Of a stretch of DNA of 64,000 bases, positions 56,283-64,000 are shown piece by piece. Within the stretch, counting starts at the first letter, position 1; each line of letters opens with the position of its first letter. A program made the translations under genes and the position numbers. Source of the DNA: Lycium barbarum (Eukaryota > Streptophyta > Magnoliopsida > Solanales > Solanaceae); contig NC_083343.1 of the NCBI RefSeq assembly GCF_019175385.1, forward strand, positions 55,016,457 to 55,080,456, written 5' to 3'. The notes under the pieces were generated by a model that worked only from the letters and a program-made list of their open reading frames with translations, was not told the origin of the DNA and did no database searches.

Positions 56283-57866
56283 CTAGCGACAATCCTCGGT
56301 TCTATGACCATGGGTTCCATGGTATTCACACACCATGCTCGGGTCCCGTTGGCCCGGATTCGACCTTAGAGGTCTTGGCCATCTTACATCCGGGACACGG
56401 CCAATAGCCGAGACGAGGCCCGAGGTACTGATGTTGAAGTTGTACTCCGATATCTTTGGTAAATCCTTGTTGCCGGTAGAGCTTCCGGCATCGCTCCTGA
56501 ATGAGAGACCCTGACTGTTCGATGGGCGCTCGACCCGTTTATTACCCCGACCGGAGAAATGGCTTGGGCTGGCCCTTGATTTCTCCGACCTAAAGCTTGG
56601 CTTCTCCGAATGGGAGTATGGCCGATACCTTTCCCTCGACGATTCGGCCTTCGTTTCGTAACCTTTCCTTGGTCTCTCAAAAATTTTGTTCACATTTATC
56701 TGCCCCGGGGGAAGCTCGAATTGATCATCCTCCACCCGAATCTTCGACTCGTATCGGTTATAGACATCAGCCCATTTCACAGCCTCGTACTCCAGTAAGA
56801 TTTCCTTGAATTTGAACGAAGTCGTTGAGCTCTGAACATTGAGCCCCTTTGTGAAAGCTTGTGCAGCCCATTCTTCTAGAACCGGGGGGAGTTCCATCCG
56901 TTCCCTTTGGAATCGGTTGACGAATTCACGCAGTAACTCGTCGTCTCTTTGGGCTATACGGAAAATGTCAGCCTTACGGGCCTGCACCTTTTTGGCACCG
57001 GCGTGAGCTTTGATGAAGGCATCGGCGAGCATTTCGAAAGAGGTGATCGAATGCTCGGGCAGGTGGTCGTACCATGTTAATGCTCCTTTTGACAGAGTTT
57101 CCTCGAACTTTTTCAACAATACCGATTCAATTTCGTCCTCCTCCATATCATTGCCTTTTATAGCGCATGTGTATGAGGTCACGTGTTCGTGTGGGTCCGT
57201 TGTGCCGTCATATTTCTGGATATCTGGCATCTTGAACCTCTTCGGGATTAGTTTTGGAGCTGCACTCGGAGGAAAAGGCCTTTTGATGTACCTCTTCGAA
57301 TTCGGCCCTTTCAGTAAAGGCGGAGCCCCCGGGATTTGGTCTACCCGAGAGTTGTATGTTTCCACCCCCTTCTCGGTCGAGTCTACCCGTTTTGCCAAAG
57401 TTTCGAGCATTCTCAGAACCTCGGTGGAGGACCCAGCTCCGGACCCATCGCTCTCAACCATCCGTGCCTCATCTCTTCTGGGTTCCGCAACACCCTTTGC
57501 CTCCTCCGAGGTCGTTTTATCCCCTCCGTTTTGCAACCGGGCTATTGCGATTCCTTGTTCGGCAATCGCCGCTCTCTGTTCCTGCAACATTTCAAAGATT
57601 AAACGTAAGTCAACGTTATCATTCGGGGTATCCGGTTCTTTCCGGCCCTGAGTTCGGGACAAAGTAATCGAATTGTGTGTATTTAAAGGGTCGGTAGCCG
57701 GTTGAGCGGCATTCTCCTGGTCCACGGTGTTTTGATGGTTGAGGCCCTCTTTCGAATTAATGGGGTTAGGATCAGCGGGGTTTGGTAATCCTCGTGGACC
57801 GCTGCCTTCGTTTTCGACCACGATCTCGTTGTTGTTGACGTGACCGGATTGCCCACTGTCAGCCAT
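56283..57866 (-). pseudogene. Gag polyprotein (Tat-lineage), 527 codons open to a premature stop
   Basis: The ATG at 57866 is about 90 bp after the primer site. The N-terminus is acidic and Asn/Pro-rich; a helical EMLQEQRAAIAEQGIAIARL is followed by a Retrotrans_gag capsid domain at about residues 215-350 (KKFEETLSKGALTWYDHL, RDDELLREFVNRFQRERME). A basic Ser/Arg-rich segment comes next, then a knuckle CEYHGTHGHRTEDC at the end. The frame ends with TAG right after the knuckle although homology continues, so the stop is a mutation (readable as CAG before). Confidence 0.92.
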
Positions 57867-57954
57867 TTAGTCCGTTCTTTCAGTGACGAACAGAAGATGT
57901 TTTCGATTTTGATGGGTAAGGTAGAGATCAAGATAAAAGACCACTATTATCCTA

Positions 57955-57972
57955 GCCCCACGGTGGGCGCCA
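57955..57972 (-). other. Primer binding site, tRNA-Lys type
   Basis: The plus strand reads GCCCCACGGTGGGCGCCA, which looks like the 3' end of plant tRNA-Lys(CUU) (from memory). On the minus strand it is therefore the primer site, 3 bases from the LTR. Confidence 0.85.
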
Positions 57973-57975
57973 AAC

Positions 57976-58682
57976 TGTTTACCCCGAATTTGGATAATCA
58001 ATTGAATTTGTGAGTGAGGTATAGGATATGTGGTTATGCCTTGAATCTAGTTGATAAAGAAGAGAAATATATGAATATACTATGAAGAAGCAATTGATAA
58101 TCAGTGATTTGCTATAGATTTGTGTATTTGCTAATATGTGAGTGTTGCTTGATTGAATAAATTTAAGAGATGAACACAAGAGTGGACCGAAATCAGATGT
58201 TTGAGAGAGAGTTTATATAATTTTTGCTATTACAAGAGTTCTTGATATGAGGGAGCCAACCCCTTAAAAGTGGGCAATGACCCTTATTTATAGTGTTGCC
58301 TCATGGGCTCCATACAATAAGAGAAAACTAAAAATAAAGAAACACTCTGACTTGGATTAGGTTGGGTTAGGTTGGCCGTACGGTCTGACACCCGTACGAT
58401 TGACAGTTGAGCATGGCAGGACGTTATCGATGCGTGACAATCGCGCAACGGATCTCCCGAACCAACGGCCACGAATGAACGGACTAATGGCTACGACCAA
58501 ACGGACCAACGGCAACGGCCAACTCGGCCATGAGGAAACCGGATCAAACGATGCCCTTCCTTGGCTCCGGTCCAAGCGTTCCTCCGGTTCAGAATGAAAG
58601 TCCTCGTGCATGTTCTTGTCCCCTTCTTCCTTCGGTTCCGGGTCTCACCGGTTTAGCGCGTGTCCGATTTTTACCATATACA
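57976..58682 (-). repeat. 5' LTR of the Tat-lineage element (707 bp)
   Basis: Collinear with 43847-44552. A minus-strand TATA-like TATATAAAC is at 58211-58220, giving a promoter pointing into gag. Confidence 0.92.
58211..58220 (-). promoter_or_regulatory. Presumed LTR promoter TATA box
   Basis: TTATATAAAC on the minus strand, conserved in the other LTR (44082-44092), about 350 bp upstream of the gag ATG. Confidence 0.6.
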
Positions 58683-59869
58683 ATGTTGGACAAATATAAA
58701 TAGTTTTGGGATAAAGTTTAGTACTGTCTTATTCCTTATTTGGTTACTAATTTTGAATAGGATATATACTAGTATTAAAAATAGTATTGGAATGAGTTAT
58801 ATCTGTCACATGGTGAAATAATAATAGCAGGACTAATTATTTCTGGACAAAACAATAAAAATGACAAAAATACCTCTCAGACCCCTCAAATCCTTTTTTC
58901 TACCGAATAAGGTGGAGAATATTTTGTAAACAAACAACTTTTCAGAAATTATACAATACATATTATTTTTAATACAACAAATCAAACGGTTAATAGAAAT
59001 AATTTTTTTATAACTAACCCCGACATATCTAATGCTATATAACTAAAGCCAACATAACGATTCCGGTGAACTTGTCTTCAAACCAAACAACCCTTTAAAT
59101 CTTAGTCCTCCTCCGCGAGCGTAGGAAAGAAGTTGCAATTATTCTAGAGGATTTAATTACTATGGGCATTAACTAAATTAGAGAATTAAATTACTGTATT
59201 AAAGGCTATTAAAAGAAAGCTTATTAAGGAATATATTTGTTTGTACCTGATAAATCCCAAGAATCGGTCCTTTTCAAAACTGGAACTGGTCAGACAACCA
59301 TGTGAAAAGTACTAAGAACTTTACCCGGTACTCCTCTTTCTACTTTTAGCTTCTGTTTGCTAGTATTTCCGTTCTTGAATATCCATGAATCTTGAATTTG
59401 AAATATTGAGTTTGTAAATTATCAAGATTCAGTTTTTGTTGTTATTCTCTTGCTCTTTTTTCCTAATTTGGTTATGGTTTTCTCATTCACTAGATTATAA
59501 GAGGTAAATATATTCTGTTGTCAGCTGACATAGTTTGTTTCCTATCCCTTTTTTTTCTCTCTAAATTTCTGCAGCTAATGAATGTCTGGTGAATCTTGTT
59601 TTCTAATTTCTCTTTGGTATTGCAGGTATATATTAGCTTCTTCTGCAGTGTAAAATCAGAAAATTTGGTAAAAGAATCAACTTGGAGCTAAATTTTTGGT
59701 GGTGAAAAATCTCGACTTCACCAATTGGTTCTTGGAAAACCTTCAGGGGTTTAGGGAGTTAGGGCCAGCTGAATTTGTTTCAATTCCACCTAGGAAAGGA
59801 TCTGAAAGTTATTGAACAAGTAGAAGCTAATTCTCAGTATTGTTGACATAAATCTCTTTAGATTACAAG
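58683..59869 (+). other. 5' flank and probable 5' UTR of the GT47 gene, with a decayed MITE
   Basis: 58690-59096 looks like a decayed hAT-type MITE: CTTATTTGGTT near the left and CAAACCAAACAACCC at the right. 59097-59190 matches 43743-43830. Further on, T-rich sequence with possible splice sites (GAGGTAAATA at 59501; TGCAG at 59625 and 59648) suggests an intron in the 5' UTR. No TATA box is evident. Confidence 0.5.
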
Positions 59870-62318
59870 ATGTCTTTGTTTCTTGAAAAGAACATGCTAG
59901 CATCCAGGTTTTTATCATGTCTCATAGCCATTTCGGTTTTCGTTTTGATCGTTTCTTCGTTGTCCCTTCTTCAATTTGCTGACAATTCTTTCATACCAAG
60001 ATCAGTATTTAGGTTAGTTCTTGTTAATAGTACTTCCCTTTACTCAACCTCAAGTGTCACAAGTGGAGAATCTAAAACCCCTTTCTTGCCTCTTGAAACT
60101 TTTATTGAAGAAAAAGTGCAACGCCAAGAGATAGCATGTCAAACATCCAGTTCCAGCAACAGTTCTGGTGGAGTAGGAGTTATTAAAGTAGCTTGTGACA
60201 AAAAACAAGCTCTTCTTAGAGTGTATATGTATGACTTACTACCTGAATTTCACTTTGGGCTATTTGGTTGGAAAGGAAATGGGAATGAAATGTGGCCTAA
60301 TGTTGGTCAAGTACCCTCATACCCTGGGGGCTTAAATTTACAGCATAGCATTGAATATTGGCTTACCCTTGACCTTCTATCGTCGAATACACCAAATATT
60401 ACTAGACCATGCACTGCTATTCGAGTGCACAATTCAAGTGAGGCCGATGTATTTTTTGTTCCGTTCTTTTCGTCTTTGAGTTACAATAGGCATTCTAAGC
60501 CTCATGGGAAGGAAAAGGTCAGTCTAAATAGGATACTGCAAGATAGAGTGGTGGAGTTTTTAAGAAGTAGAGATGAGTGGAACCTAAATGGTGGGGCGAA
60601 TCATCTGATCGTCGCTCACCATCCTAATAGCATGTTGGTTGCAAGAAAGAAGTTGGGCTCTGCAATGTTTGTGCTTGCAGATTTTGGAAGGTACCGAGCT
60701 GAAACAGCAAACATTGAAAAGGATGTGATTGCTCCTTACAAACATATGGTCAGGACATTAGATGCTGACAACTCCCCCTCTTTTGTGCAACGTGATATAT
60801 TGGTTTATTTCCAGGGGGCAATTTATAGGAAAGATGTAAGTTGCAGATCTTCTTTTACCTGCTTTTAGTATTGTCATTGGTATTGCTATTTTCAAGTCAG
60901 CTAACGTTCAAATCTAACTATAACATGGCTGCATTTTTAGTCAGTGCAGCCCAACCTACTTAGCAGCAGGGGAATTGGAGAACTGTAGCCAGATAAAATT
61001 TCCTTGTATCCTCTTATTAATTATGTTACAAAACTTCACTTGGAACTAGGAAATCAATTTGAAAGAACAATGTAGCCACAGCTTTCCATTTCAACACTTT
61101 GTCGTCCTTTAATCCGCTATGCTAGATAACTTGTTCATCGTTCACTAATAGCATGCACCATTATATTCTCTTTCCCGGTACCTCCGGCAAATGCCTTTGT
61201 TTCTATGTTGTAAGATTGGAATAGTTGAGGACGTACTGCATTTAGGAGAGGAACTGAAATTATTTCATCAAAACTTAGTTTCCCTCTGTATTGCTCAAAG
61301 TACAACAATTTTAGCTCCTTCATTCCTTCCTTAACCCTGCTTTGTTGATTAAATAACCTACACTTACCCTACTCCAAACCCTTCCCCAGGAGTCAACGAT
61401 TGTCATTTCCCACTTTAATCCCTTAGTTCTTTCATTTGAGAATATGATAGATTATAACAATTTGAATATCGTGTTTGGCATTTGGAAGATGTCTGTGATT
61501 TAACTACTTAAATAGTCGTAGGACATTGTAGATCTAATTTAGTCCTAAAATTATCAACTAGAATCTAGAAGAATCCATTTTTGAGATATTGATACTTCTA
61601 GTAGCTCCTCAAGAAAGAAGGGAGTTAATAACCGAAGAAGCCAAACAGAAAAAGGAAGCTAAAGAAGAGAAGATGATTACGATTTTGAGATTTCACTTGA
61701 GAGTAATAAAACTGGAATTTCCCTGTTTCTGTCAATTTTTAAGCTTGAAATAAGGCTGAAGTAGATGATTGCTTTTCTTTGCTTACGTAATACCAGGGTG
61801 GAACAATCCGTCAAGAATTATACTACCTTCTAAAGGATGAAAAAGATGTACACTTCACTTTTGGAAGCATCAAATCAAATGGTGTTAGGGAGGCTGGGCG
61901 AGGAATGGCCTCTTCCAAATTCTGCCTGAATATTGCTGGAGACACCCCCTCTTCCAATCGCTTATTTGATGCCATTGCTAGTCATTGTATTCCTGTAATA
62001 ATTAGTGATGATATTGAGCTACCATTTGAAGATGTTCTCGATTATTCCAAGTTCTGCATTTTTGTCCGTTCTTCAGATGCTGTGAGGAAGGGGTATCTTC
62101 TGAATCTCCTTAGAAGAATCAAGGAGGATCAGTGGATCAAAATGTGGCAAAGGCTGAAGGAGCTCACGAAACATTTTGAGTACCAATATCCATCCCAACC
62201 TAATGATGCTGTGGATATGATTTGGCAGGCGATTGCAAGGAAGTTGTCGTTTATACAACTGAAGGCTCATCGCAACAAGAGATACCGTAGTTTACAGCTC
62301 TTCATCAAAGACCGCTAG
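59870..62318 (+). CDS. Exostosin-family (GT47) glycosyltransferase, ARAD-like, two exons
   Basis: Coding join 59870-60835 and 61797-62318, 495 aa; the intron is GT-AG, phase 0. Residues about 13-36 form one hydrophobic segment near a short basic N-terminus, the type II anchor of Golgi glycosyltransferases. A Ser/Thr-rich stem follows, and the GT47 domain starts near residue 115 (LLRVYMYDLLPEFHFGLFGW). Conserved blocks: FFVPFFSSLSYNRH, then DILVYFQGAIYRKD, GGTIRQELYYLL, SKFCLNIAGDTPSSNRLFDA and SHCIPVIISDDIELPFEDV. Relatives annotated as ARAD1/2 are pectic arabinan arabinosyltransferases, but substrate cannot be read from sequence. The start is the first ATG of the frame. No lesion is seen; it appears functional. 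Confidence 0.93.
60836..61796 (+). other. Intron of the GT47 gene
   Basis: GTAAGT donor after the Asp codon of YRKD and TACCAG acceptor before GGTGGAACA; 961 bp, phase 0. No embedded element recognised; the short minus frame at 61135-61323 has no support. Confidence 0.9.
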
Positions 62319-63374
62319 TTCTATAAGGATGTTAGCTACCAGGTTAGGCTTGATTCTATTGGAGGTACTTACGCTCTGAAAATATCTATCCATTTTTATT
62401 TCTACTTCTTGAGAACGCCTTGTAAATTCTTTTCATAATGAAGTTGCATATACTAGTTTATGGATTTTGGACCGTTCTCTGGCAGAGATCTTATATTTAC
62501 TACCAGAAAACTACCGTAGATGTAAATGGGAATTAACTCAAATGCTGTGCAATGCTTTATCTACAATGAAAAAAACAATAGGCAGTCTTGACAAATATGT
62601 TAATAGCATAAGCATGTCCCTAGGATGAATAGAGTTGCAAAATAGAAAAAGATTCAGAAAATTTGATGTTTTTTCATTATACATGCGAGAATTGTTGATG
62701 ATTAGAGATAACCATATCTGTGCATGATAATGAGCATGACAAATACTGCTATTTTATTGAACTGTTGTTCTAGCTTTAAGTAATTGTGAAGTTGCGCATG
62801 CACAGGGACTGCAGTTTGTAAGCTGCCTGCCTTCAAATGAAGACTGCTACTCATGCAAATAAGAATGATGAGTTCAACAAAATCATATAAGCTGAAGATA
62901 ACATTGGGTTGTGCATGAAAATCCTAATCTATTTGACTATGGTTCTAGCTTGACATAACATTTGCGCTTCATTCTTTCATTTTCTTCTTTTGAACAAAGG
63001 ATACTACTATTCAAACACAAAACAACGATAAATATAACAAACCTGTGTATGTAAGATAATATTCTGCTGTGTATAACAATGAGCATGAAAATCCTAATGT
63101 ATTTGACTATGGTTCTAGCTTTACATAACACATGAAATCGATGGCTGCAACAAGGTTTGCAGCTTATCAGCTGCGTTCATTCATCATCTGCTTTCAAATA
63201 AAAGACTTCTGCTCAACAAATAACAACAGTAACTGTAGCCAACCTATATCAAAATGTTCCGACATATGCAGAAATTCCCACCATTTAAAAATTTATGGCA
63301 AAAGATGGCAGCCATTTCCTTCTTTCCTGTTGAATGTTGTTATGGTTTGGTCCTTGCATACTACGAGTAGTTCG
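62319..63374. other. 3' region of the GT47 gene and spacer to the CLE gene
   Basis: Contains the 3' UTR of the GT47 gene. A diverged tandem repeat of about 170 bp follows: GTTCTAGCTT recurs at about 62767, 62941 and 63112, with AAATCCTAAT and ATTTGACTATGG shared by the second and third boundaries. Short plus frame 63132-63401 is not supported. Confidence 0.6.
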
Positions 63375-63638
63375 TCAACTCCGGTTGTGGATGGGATCTG
63401 ATCCTTTCTTCACACTTCTTTTGTTCGATTGATTCGGACCAAAGGTCGTTGCAGGTGCAGGTGCTATATTTAGGTCCTGCATGGCGACAGCCCCTAGAAT
63501 CCTAGAACTTTTGAGAAAAAATAACTTGCCTTCTCCCCATCTAAAAGAAATATCTCTACTTCCCAGAGCAGAAACCATCTTTGGTTGGATATATAAGAAC
63601 CCAATACAAAGAATTAGAACTATCATCTTACAACACAT
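63375..63638 (-). CDS. CLE-family signalling peptide precursor (CLE45-like), 87 aa
   Basis: The minus frame starts at 63638 with a hydrophobic N-terminal signal sequence (MIVLILCIGFLYIQ, predicted cleavage near VSALG). A variable basic region follows. The precursor ends in KRSVKKGSDPIHNRS. The dodecapeptide RSVKKGSDPIHN (63384-63419) fits the CLE consensus R-x-V-x-x-G-x-D-P-x-H-N and is closest to the Arabidopsis CLE45 peptide, which also has basic residues instead of Pro-Ser/Thr at positions 4-5 and ends GSDPIHN. CLE45 acts through BAM-type receptor kinases in the root protophloem (established for Arabidopsis). A single exon, length under 100 aa and a TATA box upstream all fit. Two more residues follow the motif, as in several CLE precursors. 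Confidence 0.88.
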   Translation of the reverse strand: MCCKMIVLILCIGFLYIQPKMVSALGSRDISFRWGEGKLFFLKSSRILGAVAMQDLNIAPAPATTFGPNQSNKRSVKKGSDPIHNRS

Positions 63639-63737
63639 TTTTCTGCACTTGAAGAAAGAATATAAGTTTTTCTCTCCTGTTTATGCTATGATGAGGGAAT
63701 AAGTGCTTTGTCTGTGGCTATACTCTTGGATATTATC

Positions 63738-63751
63738 TATATATATATAAA
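63738..63751 (-). promoter_or_regulatory. TATA box of the CLE gene
   Basis: The minus strand reads TTATATATATATAG, about 100 bp upstream of the ATG at 63638, a normal spacing for a short 5' UTR. Confidence 0.65.
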
Positions 63752-64000
63752 CATGTGTTTCGTCTTTAATGGGATTTGTAAAACAAAAGGTACTAAAGCA
63801 GGGAGGGCCCCAAGGCAAATATCTTAATAAGTTCAAGATTCATATCAATGATGAGCCTGCCATAGAAGCAATAATATAAGGCTGTTTTAGAAGACACTGA
63901 CAGGTTTGAATAGAAAGTTAAATTGGAACCATTCTTGGGAAGACAAGAATCTTAACATTGGTTCCCCACATCCCTATCATTTGTCTTGCTCTTTTGGACC
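63752..64000. other. Upstream region of the CLE gene
   Basis: No coding frame or repeat recognised; presumably promoter sequence. Confidence 0.4.

Larger units (their letters stand above)
43847..58682 (-). mobile_element. Tat-lineage Ty3/gypsy element with antisense ORF, 14.8 kb including a nested solo LTR
   Basis: It is oriented on the minus strand: 5' LTR 57976-58682, primer site 57955-57972, gag, protease, RT, RNase H, archaeal-type RNase H, integrase, then an antisense ORF between pol and the 3' LTR (43847-44552). This layout is that of the Tat/Retand group. All minus-strand genes are broken. No target duplication is visible (TGATA left, ATGTT right). Confidence 0.92.

Noticed and set aside
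57010..57651. 213-codon plus frame opposite gag
   Set aside because: Antisense shadow of the gag reading frame; Ser/Phe-rich composition typical of reversed acidic/basic codons.
63132..63702. Plus frames overlapping the CLE gene
   Set aside because: They lack signal sequence or conserved domain, while the minus frame ends in a clear CLE motif.
1..64000. tRNA, rRNA and other structural RNA genes
   Set aside because: I saw only tRNA-complementary primer sites (33064-33081 and 57955-57972), no cloverleaf with both arms, and no rRNA-like sequence.

Overview
This is a plant nuclear window, most likely Solanaceae. That assignment is an inference from the long gypsy LTR families, spliced GT-AG genes, Stowaway-type MITEs and a plant GT47 gene; no marker gene fixes the species. 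About 85 percent of it is nested retrotransposon sequence. Only two host genes are well supported, both at the right end: a two-exon exostosin-family (GT47, ARAD-like) glycosyltransferase at 59870-62318 (+), and a small intronless gene at 63375-63638 (-) whose product ends in a CLE12-type signalling dodecapeptide of the CLE45 kind.

Layout. 1-10451: a nest of 2.2-3.1 kb gypsy LTRs in both orientations, with the last codons of a chromovirus pol (2154-2348), an intact solo LTR (5405-7782, target duplication TGGCA) and a 55-bp tandem array. 10452-23968: an old Tat/Ogre-type element on the minus strand (DUF7745-like ORF1, gag with zinc knuckles, protease), split by three plus-strand solo LTRs that each keep a perfect 5-bp target duplication (CTCCA, CTTCT, CAAGT). 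23969-27528: the 3' LTR and integrase/chromodomain end of a chromovirus (-). 27529-29861: intergenic DNA with MITEs. 29862-41409: a complete 11.5-kb non-autonomous LTR element (GGGAA duplication, 3.2-kb LTRs, tRNA-Arg-type primer site) with no gag or pol; its interior is packed with families of short hairpins. 41811-43430: an LTR fragment hit by a 940-bp Mutator-like MITE with a 10-bp duplication. 43847-58682: a Tat-lineage element (-) with 0.7-kb LTRs, tRNA-Lys primer site, gag, protease, RT, RNase H, archaeal-type RNase H and integrase, all inactivated, plus a large spliced antisense ORF with its own promoter (44826-47960, +) and a solo LTR inside the protease region (52835-55940, CAAAA). 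58683-64000: gene space.

How the parts relate. The autonomous Tat/Ogre remnant and the non-autonomous element share the same leader motif, so the second may once have been mobilised by relatives of the first. Every chromovirus-type LTR here carries a string of small hairpins whose stems differ between families but stay complementary. Such covariation suggests selected nucleic-acid structure, and it recurs inside the non-autonomous element. I regard these hairpin modules and the CLE peptide gene as the most interesting content. All complementarity was judged by eye.
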